NCBI GenBank assembly: GCA_004554255.1
Contig: SFNC01000006.1
Location: forward strand, 1-37,339
Length of the DNA: 37,339 nt
Reading direction: 5' to 3'
Origin: Bacteroidales bacterium
GTDB lineage: Bacteria; Bacteroidota; Bacteroidia; Bacteroidales; Muribaculaceae
Shown in pieces: positions 8,386 through 15,160 of the stretch (within the stretch, counting starts at the first letter, position 1; the number at the start of each line of letters is the position of its first letter). Made by a program: the position numbers and the translations under genes. The notes under the pieces are model-generated. The model was given only the letters and a program-made list of their open reading frames with translations. It did not search any database and was not told where the DNA came from.

Positions 8386-9360
8386 ATGACTCAGATACAA
8401 GGAAAAGTGGTGCGCAACACCGGCGCACACTACATAGTGGAGACACCGGACGGCGAGGAGATCTCGTGCAAGGTAAAGGGCAATTTCCGCATCCGCGGCA
8501 TTCGCACCACCAACCCCGTTGCCGTGGGCGACATTGTCACCGTGAGCATAAACGAGGCCGACAAGGCCCGCGGTGCCGACGCCACCTCGTGGATCACAGC
8601 CATCACCCCACGCCGCAACTACATAATCCGCCGTGCCAGCAATCTGAGCAAAGAGAGCCATATCATCGCCGCAAATGTGGATTTGGCAGTGTTAGTGGTG
8701 ACCCTCGCACATCCCACCACCTCCACCACTTTCATTGACCGCTTCTTGGCCACGGCCGAGGCTTACGACGTCCCTGCCCTGCTTGCCATAAACAAGGTAG
8801 ACCTGCTAAAGGACGACCCCGACGAAGTGGAATTGCTGGATGCTGTGACCTATCTGTACAAGTCCATCGGCTATCCGGTGATGCATATTTCGGCGGCTAC
8901 GGGCGAGGGCATGGATGCCTTCCGCGACGCGCTGCGCGACAAGGTCTCGCTGCTGACCGGTAACTCGGGAGTGGGCAAATCCACCATCATCAACAGCCTG
9001 ATACCCGGTATTGAGGCGCGCACCGCGGCAATCTCCGAGGCGCACGACCAGGGCATGCACACCACCACATTCTCCGAACTGTACCACCTCCCCGGCGGCG
9101 GCGAAATAATAGACACCCCGGGAATACGCGGATTCGGAACAATTGACTTCGACCGCTACTCCGTGGCCCACTATTTCCCGGAAATCTTTGAGGAGAGCAA
9201 GAATTGCCGCTTCGGCAACTGCACCCACACGCACGAACCCGGCTGCGCCGTCCGCGCCGCCGTGGACGAGTCGCGCATAGCGCAGTCGCGCTACGCGTCG
9301 TACCTCAGCATCCTGGAGGATAGCGACGAGGGCGCCGACAAATACCGCAAGGGCTACTGA
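8386..9360 (+). CDS. rsgA: Ribosome small-subunit maturation GTPase RsgA
   Basis: A circularly permuted GTPase that binds the 30S subunit late in assembly and is released on GTP hydrolysis. The permuted motif order is visible: OB-fold N-terminus (GKVVRNTGAHYIV), then G4 NKVDLL, then the P-loop GNSGVGKSTI, then G3 DTPGIRGFG, then the C-terminal zinc-knuckle CRFGNCTHTHEPGC. The 324-residue length is typical. An upstream in-frame TTG (8341) would add 15 residues but overlaps the promoter-like box, so the ATG at 8386 is preferred. It is convergent with the ATP-grasp-like gene, with only 22 nt between stops. Confidence 0.95.
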   Translation: MTQIQGKVVRNTGAHYIVETPDGEEISCKVKGNFRIRGIRTTNPVAVGDIVTVSINEADKARGADATSWITAITPRRNYIIRRASNLSKESHIIAANVDLAVLVVTLAHPTTSTTFIDRFLATAEAYDVPALLAINKVDLLKDDPDEVELLDAVTYLYKSIGYPVMHISAATGEGMDAFRDALRDKVSLLTGNSGVGKSTIINSLIPGIEARTAAISEAHDQGMHTTTFSELYHLPGGGEIIDTPGIRGFGTIDFDRYSVAHYFPEIFEESKNCRFGNCTHTHEPGCAVRAAVDESRIAQSRYASYLSILEDSDEGADKYRKGY

Positions 9361-9382
9361 CGGATGCCTGACGTGATGCCGC

Positions 9383-10486
9383 TCATTTAGACAAACGGAA
9401 GGTGAAGAAACGGCCGGGGACGAGGTCCAAGATCCCCGAGACAAGGCGTTTGTTTCGGGCTACGTAAGTGCTTGGCGAACCGTCTTTTACTGCCGGAACT
9501 ATGCTGAATGTGGCCGTGATGCCCGGCTCCAGATAACGTTCTCCGAGAACGGCGCATACATGCCCCATGGTGTTGCGCAGATTAAGCTCCGATATGGCAA
9601 GGCCGTTTTCCGTGACCATAATATCCACACCCAGCGGCCCGTGATAAGCGTCGCCGATTATGTCGCGCAGCCTTGCCGTCAGCTCCTTCTGCAGAGCGTC
9701 CAACTGCTCGGCGGGCACTAATGTCTCCAGGTGCTTGCGCAGAATCTCCTGACTTGCAACCATATTTCCCGCATAGCAATAGCGGTGGTCGGTATTGAAT
9801 ACCGAAAGGCCCGCGAATGACATTCCCTCGGCTGAATTGCGGAACAGCATGGCAAAGTCGGCACAGCGCGCAAGAACATTCTCCACTATGGCCGATCCCT
9901 GACGGCGTATTATTCCCGTAGTCTGACGGATAACATCATCGTCCGTCATGTTCAGACTGTCTATTATGCCGCGGCCGCTGGACGACCACGGCTGTTTTAC
10001 TATCACACGCCCGCGCTCGGCCAGAATCTCCGGCAGGCGAGCCGGGTCTGCGACCGCGACAGCTCCCGTCGACGCCATAAAAGGCAAGACCTCCGCGAGG
10101 CTTCGCGCCAGTTCTATGGACGTCTGCCGGTTGCTGAGGGTGCGGATACGCGCCATGGCGTCATTGTCCGGCATCAGCGCCTCGGACATCCCCTGCGCGG
10201 CATAGATATTACGCACGGGCAGCGACCATCCCCACGGCTCCGGTGTCAGCCCGGCACAGTCAAAGTCAAAGACATCGGCGGTGATGCCGAAGTCGCGCTG
10301 CATGGCATCGTACCACGCGGCATTTATCCCGGAGGTCAGCACCCGGTCGCCAGCCTCGCCATACCATAGCGGCAAAGCCTCGCCGGACAGACGCAGACGC
10401 GCCGCCTGCTCGGGGGCTGTGTAGCCCGGCGAGCCGACGGCGAGTGCCATGTCATTTTCGGGATAAAAATACAGTAAGCGACCCAT
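9383..10486 (-). CDS. ATP-grasp-like protein of unknown substrate
   Basis: About 367 residues, cytoplasmic, no signal peptide. The C-terminal two thirds look like an ATP-grasp fold: VIVKQPWSSSGRGI fits the ATP-binding lysine and glycine-rich loop, AIVENVLAR fits the hinge region, and GVDIMV followed by ISELNLRNTMGHV fits the metal-binding Glu/Asn pair. Such enzymes ligate a carboxylate to an amine or thiol through an acyl-phosphate; the substrate is not recognisable. It is the last gene of the minus-strand run glyS-lemA-FKBP. The FKBP stop lies 2 nt before this ATG; an alternative TTG start at 10492 overlaps that stop codon. Family assignment is from motif reading, not a search. Confidence 0.65.
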   Translation of the reverse strand: MGRLLYFYPENDMALAVGSPGYTAPEQAARLRLSGEALPLWYGEAGDRVLTSGINAAWYDAMQRDFGITADVFDFDCAGLTPEPWGWSLPVRNIYAAQGMSEALMPDNDAMARIRTLSNRQTSIELARSLAEVLPFMASTGAVAVADPARLPEILAERGRVIVKQPWSSSGRGIIDSLNMTDDDVIRQTTGIIRRQGSAIVENVLARCADFAMLFRNSAEGMSFAGLSVFNTDHRYCYAGNMVASQEILRKHLETLVPAEQLDALQKELTARLRDIIGDAYHGPLGVDIMVTENGLAISELNLRNTMGHVCAVLGERYLEPGITATFSIVPAVKDGSPSTYVARNKRLVSGILDLVPGRFFTFRLSK

Positions 10487-10488
10487 GG

Positions 10489-11040
10489 TCAAGGACGAAC
10501 CTCATAGTAAGGAACGTCCGTAAGACGGATGTTGAAACGCAGTGCGCTGTAGGGGTAAACGCCGGTAGCGCCCGATGAGCCGTAGCCGAGGACGTACGGG
10601 AGGATGGCCTCCACCGAATCGCCTACGTGCATGCGGGTGATAATCTCGGACCAGCCTTTTATCAGGCCCTGCGACGACAGCTGCGAGGTGTAGCTTGCCG
10701 CAGAGTCAATGCGCGTACCGTCGTAGAGGTACACCGCGTAATTCACTGTGGCGGTGGAAGTATACATCGGACGCAGGTTTTCGGCGGTCTCGGTGGTGTC
10801 GTTGATGAAACGCATCAGGAACTGGGTCTGGTCGTATCTGGGCTGATACTTAGTGTACAGCGTCTTGCCGTCGGCGCCGGTGCGATTGGCCTGCTGTTCG
10901 ACCCAGTCGTTGTTCTTATTGCGCCAGTCGGCGTATCGTTCCCAGTTTGTCTTATTGTTGTCATCGTCATCACATCCCGGAGCTATAAAGCTGAGTGTAA
11001 GGAAGATGAACATCAGCAGTGGTATGGACTTTTTAGTCAT
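10489..11040 (-). CDS. FKBP-type peptidyl-prolyl isomerase lipoprotein
   Basis: A 183-residue lipoprotein: hydrophobic N-terminus, lipobox IAPGC (Cys23), then DDDDNN, the acidic motif after Cys that marks surface-exported Bacteroidota lipoproteins. The C-terminal half is an FKBP domain: YAVYLYDGTRIDS, then QGLIKGWSEIITRMHVGDS, the active-site wall and Trp floor, and ending YSALRFNIRLTDV. It would assist proline-limited folding of proteins at or outside the outer membrane. It sits in the glyS-lemA operon, 35 nt after the lemA stop, and is followed within 2 nt by the ATP-grasp-like gene. Confidence 0.85.
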   Translation of the reverse strand: MTKKSIPLLMFIFLTLSFIAPGCDDDDNNKTNWERYADWRNKNNDWVEQQANRTGADGKTLYTKYQPRYDQTQFLMRFINDTTETAENLRPMYTSTATVNYAVYLYDGTRIDSAASYTSQLSSQGLIKGWSEIITRMHVGDSVEAILPYVLGYGSSGATGVYPYSALRFNIRLTDVPYYEVRP

Positions 11041-11075
11041 TCTAATATCTCGTTTTATACGTAAACGGAATCATG

Positions 11076-11708
11076 TCAGAATTCCACAACAGGAGCGTTC
11101 TGTGCGCCCTGGTCTGCGGCAAAGGGTTGTTTGGTGTCAAACCCGAAGAGGCCGGCAAAGATATTGTTGGGAAAACGACGTACCTTTACATTGTATTTCT
11201 TGACAGTCTCGTTGTAGCGGTTGCGCTCAACGTTAATGCGGTTCTCGGTACCGGCGAGCTCATCCTGCAGGCCGAGGAAGTTCTCGTTGGCCTTGAGGTC
11301 GGGATAAGCCTCGTGTACGGCGTTGATGTACAGGCCGTAAGCGCGTTCCAGGTTCTGATACTGCTGCGGAGTGGCAGCCTGCGAGTCAGGACCGTTGAAC
11401 TGTCCCACAGCGTTTTTAGCGTCAAGAAGTTCCTGAGCGGCCTTGTCCACAGCAGCGGCGGAAGTGCCGGTGCGCTGGGCGGTTACGCCCTCGAGAGTCG
11501 ATTTTTCGTGGGCGGCGTAGCCCTTGACAGTGTTCACGAGGTTGGGTATGAGGTCCAGACGGCGCTGATAGGACGACTGAACATTCGCCCAGCTCTGGTC
11601 CACCTCCTCGTCAAGGTTTACCATGCCGTTATAGGTAGAGCATCCGCCTACCAGGAAAATAAGTACTACAGAACCTATTACAGACCAAATTATAGCTGAT
11701 TTTTTCAT
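11076..11708 (-). CDS. lemA: LemA family protein
   Basis: 210 residues with a single hydrophobic N-terminal segment (AIIWSVIGSVVLIFLVGGC) that also ends in a possible lipobox, then the all-helical LemA domain. Diagnostic stretches are YNGMVNLDEEVDQSWANV, QRRLDLIPNLVNTVKGYA and DELAGTENRINVERNRYN. LemA proteins are membrane-anchored with the helical part outside; their molecular role is unsettled. It starts 3 nt after the glyS stop and so is probably co-transcribed and perhaps translationally coupled with it. Confidence 0.93.
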   Translation of the reverse strand: MKKSAIIWSVIGSVVLIFLVGGCSTYNGMVNLDEEVDQSWANVQSSYQRRLDLIPNLVNTVKGYAAHEKSTLEGVTAQRTGTSAAAVDKAAQELLDAKNAVGQFNGPDSQAATPQQYQNLERAYGLYINAVHEAYPDLKANENFLGLQDELAGTENRINVERNRYNETVKKYNVKVRRFPNNIFAGLFGFDTKQPFAADQGAQNAPVVEF

Positions 11709-11711
11709 AAT

Positions 11712-13256
11712 TTATTTAAGTTTACGGAGGAGAGCGTTGAGGCTCACACGGTTATGAATAAGAGAGTGTAAGTCGCTGATATTTACGCGGGCCTGCTGCA
11801 TGGAGTCGCGCTCGCGCAGGGTTACGGTGTTGTCCTCCAGCGACTGGTGGTCCACCGTGATGCAGAAAGGAGTGCCGATGGCGTCCTGGCGTCGGTAGCG
11901 TTTTCCGATAGAGTCCTTCTCGTCGTAGTGAGTGGCAAAGTCGAATTTCAGCTCGTTGACAATCTCGCGGGCTTTCTCGGGCAGACCGTCCTTGCGCACC
12001 AGAGGCATAACGGCGCATTTTACGGGGGCGAGGGCCTCGGGCAGGTGCAGAACCACGCGCTTTTCGCCGCCTTCCAGCTCCTGCTCCTCGTAGCTTGAGC
12101 ACAGAACGGAGAGGAACATGCGGTCAACACCGATCGAAGTCTCGATTACGTAAGGAACATAGCTCTCGTTAAGCTCGGGGTCGAAGTATTTGATGTTCTT
12201 TCCCGAGAATTTCTCGTGCTGGGAGAGGTCGAAGTTCGTGCGCGAGTGAATACCCTCCACTTCCTTAAATCCGAAGGGCATCTGGAACTCAATGTCGGTA
12301 GCGGCGTTGGCATAGTGCGCAAGCTTCTCGTGGTCGTGGTAGCGATATTTCTCGTCGCCGAGGCCGAGGGCCTTATGCCACTTCAGGCGCCATTCCTTCC
12401 ACTGTGCGAACCATTTGAGCTCCTCACCGGGACGCACAAAGAACTGCATCTCCATCTGCTCGAACTCGCGCATACGGAAGATGAACTGACGTGCCACAAT
12501 CTCGTTGCGGAAAGCCTTACCAATCTGGGCGATACCGAAGGGCAGACGCATGCGTCCGGTCTTCTGCACATTCAGGTAGTTCACGAAGATACCCTGGGCA
12601 GTCTCGGGGCGCAGGTAAACCGTCATGGCGCCATCGGCGGTAGAGCCCATCTCGGTCTTGAACATGAGGTTGAACTGGCGCACATCCGTCCAGTTCTTGG
12701 TGCCGGAGATGGGGCATACAATCTGCTCGTCAACGATAATCTGACGCAGCTCGGCAAGGTCGTTTGCGTTCATTGCCTCGCTGAAGCGGGTGTGCAGAGC
12801 CTCACGCTTTGCGGCATGCTCCAGCACGCGGGGGTTGGTCTGGCGGAACATGGCCTCGTCGAAAGACTCGCCGAAGCGCTTGGCAGCCTTGGCCACTTCC
12901 TTGTTGATTTTCTCGTCGTATTTTGCAATCTGGTCCTCGATAAGAACATCGGCACGATAACGTTTCTTGGAGTCGCGGTTGTCAATCAGAGGATCATTGA
13001 AAGCGTCAACGTGTCCGGATGCCTTCCAGATTGTGGGGTGCATGAAGATAGCCGAGTCAATACCCACGATATTCTCGTGGAGCAGTGTCATGGCATCCCA
13101 CCAATAGCGTTTTATATTGTTTTTAAGTTCCACGCCATTCTGTCCATAGTCATACACAGCGGCGAGGCCATCGTATATTTCACTGGATTGAAAAACGAAA
13201 CCGTATTCCTTGGCGTGAGCCACGATTTTCTTGAAGACATCTTCCTGTTGAGCCAT
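11712..13256 (-). CDS. glyS: Glycine--tRNA ligase (homodimeric class II)
   Basis: Charges tRNA-Gly with glycine. The 514-residue protein is the eukaryote/archaea-like alpha2 form, not the bacterial alpha2beta2 form. Class II motifs can be read: motif 1 around NIKRYWWDAM, the glycine-pocket segment TVYLRPETAQGIFVNY, motif 2 GIAQIGKAFRNEI with FIFRMREFEQMEMQFF, motif 3 ETSIGVDRMFL, and a C-terminal anticodon-binding domain (VKCAVMPLVRKDG to the end). The alpha2 form is usual in Bacteroidota. It is first gene of the minus-strand operon, with a -7 box at 13310-13317 and a leader of about 50 nt. Confidence 0.97.
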   Translation of the reverse strand: MAQQEDVFKKIVAHAKEYGFVFQSSEIYDGLAAVYDYGQNGVELKNNIKRYWWDAMTLLHENIVGIDSAIFMHPTIWKASGHVDAFNDPLIDNRDSKKRYRADVLIEDQIAKYDEKINKEVAKAAKRFGESFDEAMFRQTNPRVLEHAAKREALHTRFSEAMNANDLAELRQIIVDEQIVCPISGTKNWTDVRQFNLMFKTEMGSTADGAMTVYLRPETAQGIFVNYLNVQKTGRMRLPFGIAQIGKAFRNEIVARQFIFRMREFEQMEMQFFVRPGEELKWFAQWKEWRLKWHKALGLGDEKYRYHDHEKLAHYANAATDIEFQMPFGFKEVEGIHSRTNFDLSQHEKFSGKNIKYFDPELNESYVPYVIETSIGVDRMFLSVLCSSYEEQELEGGEKRVVLHLPEALAPVKCAVMPLVRKDGLPEKAREIVNELKFDFATHYDEKDSIGKRYRRQDAIGTPFCITVDHQSLEDNTVTLRERDSMQQARVNISDLHSLIHNRVSLNALLRKLK

Positions 13257-13309
13257 AGCTTTATATAGTTTTGAAGTTGTTTATCGGGTTAGTAATATAG
13301 TTCAGAGTG

Positions 13310-13317
13310 CAAATTTA
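13310..13317 (-). promoter_or_regulatory. -7 box of the glyS operon
   Basis: The minus strand reads TAAATTTG, a full TAnnTTTG match 53 nt upstream of the glyS ATG. The -33 region is not convincing. Confidence 0.55.
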
Positions 13318-13481
13318 CTACATTTTTTCGTTTGATTTACTACTAAATGTGTTTAAGTTTGTGAAAACCAACAAAAACGCCAATCCGCGCCCACACACCC
13401 GCCACCCGGCCACCCGGCGACAGGATGCCGCCACCCCATTGTTCCATGTGGCTGTCCCGGAATTATTGGGAGATGGTGGAG

Positions 13482-13718
13482 GAACCTCGGAGAGGTTCTA
13501 TCTGGGTAGCCCCATGTTGCGGGAGGAGGCAACGACGACCGCTACATGGGGTTAAGCAGCAGAGGAGACGAGAACCCCGGCGGGGTTCCATTTGGGTTGC
13601 GCTGCCTAGATGCAACCCCGCCGGGGTTGTCATGTACGGGTCGGGGTACCCCCACGTAGCCGGCGTCGTTCCTCCGCCCGCAACGTGGGGCTATGCAGGT
13701 GAAACCCCTTCGGGGTTT
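13482..13718. repeat. Compound palindromic array with mirrored units
   Basis: Six hairpins in a mirrored order. Small: GAACCTC-gga-GAGGTTC (13482-13498), GAACCCC-ggc-GGGGTTC (13572-13588), CAACCCC-gcc-GGGGTTG (13613-13629) and AAACCCC-ttc-GGGGTTT (13702-13718). Large: 13508-13553, stem CCCCATGT/ACATGGGG, and 13648-13692, stem CCCCACGT/ACGTGGGG. The second half is an inverted, diverged copy of the first. Differences between copies keep the pairing, so the base-paired shape is what has been conserved. Confidence 0.8.
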
Positions 13719-13816
13719 TCGGTACAGTAGTGTGGCCATAATGGTGGAACATATTGGATTACAGCAACACGGAACTTTGGATGCGCGGCATCCTGCCGCG
13801 GAGATTACGATTTATA

Positions 13817-13935
13817 AAATCGCCAAGGCGATTTACCTCCGCGAGCTCCTCAATACGAACAAAAAATAATTTCCTCTGCGAGAGTTCCACAGAACTCCCT
13901 CCGCGCGCTCAGCGTACTCTGCGCGAGATAAAAAA
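13817..13935 (+). repeat. Intergenic repeat family 2, copy B
   Basis: The hairpin AAATCGCC-aa-GGCGATTT (13817-13834) is followed by ACCTCCGCGAGCTCCT, then module 2 (13875-13935) with CAGAACTCCCT and CTCTGCGCGAGATAAAAAA. It matches copy A at 3688-3890 in the same orientation but lacks most of the middle segment. Each copy lies upstream of a gene for an exported protein. Confidence 0.7.
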
Positions 13936-13958
13936 AACTACTTTGTTCGAGATTAAAG

Positions 13959-14017
13959 TAACTTTGCACCATAGACGTGCGAGACATTGTGCGTATAAAA
14001 AAGATTTTGTAATTTTG
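13959..14017 (+). promoter_or_regulatory. Two candidate promoters for the lipoprotein/TonB receptor pair
   Basis: TAACTTTG (13959-13966) and TAATTTTG (14010-14017) both match TAnnTTTG. The second leaves a leader of about 55 nt before the ATG at 14078. The first has a TTTG at 13942-13945, but its 13-nt spacing is shorter than the usual 19-20. Confidence 0.5.
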
Positions 14018-14077
14018 CGGAGTGTTTCGCCTTGGCGGGACGCTTATTAGCAAAACTAACCAACTAACCGATTAATT

Positions 14078-15151
14078 ATGTTCAATTTTAGCAAGCTGCT
14101 GAAGGTAACAGCAGCAGTACTGGCCATGACGCCCTGCGTGAGCTCGTGCTCGGACGACGATGGCCCCAAAATAAATGTAGAGGCCACCGGCGACGGTATT
14201 TTTGTGGTAAACTCGGGCAACTTCGGCTATGGCAACGCATCGCTCAGCTATTACAACCCCGAGACCAAGATGGTCACCAATAATGTCTTCCAGACCGCCA
14301 ACGGCCAAAAATTAGGCGACGTGGCACAATCCATGAAAATCCACAACGGCAAAGGCTGGGTGGTGGTAAACAACAGCCATGTGATTTTTGCCATTGACCC
14401 CGTCACCTACAAGGAACTGGGCCGCATAACCGACTTTACCTCGCCGCGAAACATCCACTTTGTTAGTGACACCAAGGCATACGTAACCCAGCTGTGGGAC
14501 AACCGCATCGTGGTTATCAACCCGTCCAAATACGAGGTTACGGGCTATATCACCGTTCCCGACATGACGATGGAGAACGGGTCTACCGAGCAGATGGTGC
14601 AGATAGGCAAATACGTGTACTGCAACTGCTGGTCGTACAACAACCGCATCATAAAGATAGACACCACCAACGACAAGATTGTCGGCGAGCTGAAAGTGGG
14701 CATCCAGCCGGCATGCCTGGTTGCGGACAAGAACAACAAGCTGTGGACACTCTGCGACGGCGGCTATGAGGGCTCGCCCTACGGCTACGAAGCTCCGTCG
14801 CTGTACCAGATTGACCCTGAGAAGCTTACCGTTATGCGCCGCCTGGAGATGACCAAGGGCACATCCGTATCATCGCTGCTCACAAACAGCCAACGTGACG
14901 AACTTTACTGGTGCGGAGGCGATGTATGGCGCATGAACATCAGCGACACCACTCTACCCGCAACATCGTTCATCGCCGCCGACAACCGCTGGTTCAACGC
15001 CATGAGCATCGACCCCGTGCGCGGAGACGTGTATGTTGCAGACGCTCTGGACTTTACGCAGACCGGCGTGGTGTACCGCTATAATAAATCCGGCGCCAAA
15101 GTGGACGAATTCCGCGTAGGCATTATCCCTGCCGGATTCTGCTGGAAATAA
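14078..15151 (+). CDS. Surface beta-propeller lipoprotein, BtuG-like
   Basis: 357 residues. A signal peptide ends in a lipobox (VSSC, Cys24) followed by SDDDG, the acidic signature of surface-exposed lipoproteins in this phylum. The rest is repeated strands of YncE/DUF5074 beta-propeller type: GIFVVNSGNFGYGNASLSYY, HVIFAIDPVTYKELGRI, DNRIVVINPSKYEVTGYI, NRIIKIDTTNDKIVGELKVG, SLYQIDPEKLTVMRRLEM, GDVYVADALDF. Bacteroides BtuG proteins are such surface propellers that capture cobalamin and hand it to the partner TonB receptor BtuB. A TonB receptor gene starts 9 nt after this stop, which supports that reading. Ligand is not proven: other propeller/receptor pairs exist and no B12 riboswitch is seen upstream. 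Confidence 0.75.
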   Translation: MFNFSKLLKVTAAVLAMTPCVSSCSDDDGPKINVEATGDGIFVVNSGNFGYGNASLSYYNPETKMVTNNVFQTANGQKLGDVAQSMKIHNGKGWVVVNNSHVIFAIDPVTYKELGRITDFTSPRNIHFVSDTKAYVTQLWDNRIVVINPSKYEVTGYITVPDMTMENGSTEQMVQIGKYVYCNCWSYNNRIIKIDTTNDKIVGELKVGIQPACLVADKNNKLWTLCDGGYEGSPYGYEAPSLYQIDPEKLTVMRRLEMTKGTSVSSLLTNSQRDELYWCGGDVWRMNISDTTLPATSFIAADNRWFNAMSIDPVRGDVYVADALDFTQTGVVYRYNKSGAKVDEFRVGIIPAGFCWK

Positions 15152-15160
15152 CCCACCGTC

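Larger units (their letters stand above)
13257..14077. other. Long intergenic region built of palindromic repeats
   Basis: An 821-nt gap between divergent glyS and the propeller lipoprotein gene. It contains the glyS promoter, an uncharacterised GC-rich stretch (13380-13480), a compound palindromic array (13482-13718), copy B of repeat family 2 (13817-13935), and two promoter-like -7 boxes (13959-13966, 14010-14017). Frames of up to about 100 codons run through the palindromes on both strands; they are by-products of the repeats. No cobalamin riboswitch box was found. Confidence 0.7.

Noticed and set aside
13482..13718. CRISPR array
   Set aside because: Repeats are palindromic, unequal in spacing and inverted; there are no uniform spacers and no cas genes.
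13425..14050. Open frames of 80-100 codons with repeated Arg/Pro-rich peptide on both strands
   Set aside because: They are translations of the palindromic repeats; similar peptide appears on opposite strands because the DNA is inverted-repeated.
13257..14077. Cobalamin riboswitch expected before a BtuG/BtuB-like pair
   Set aside because: No B12-box-like conserved segment could be found by eye on the plus strand.
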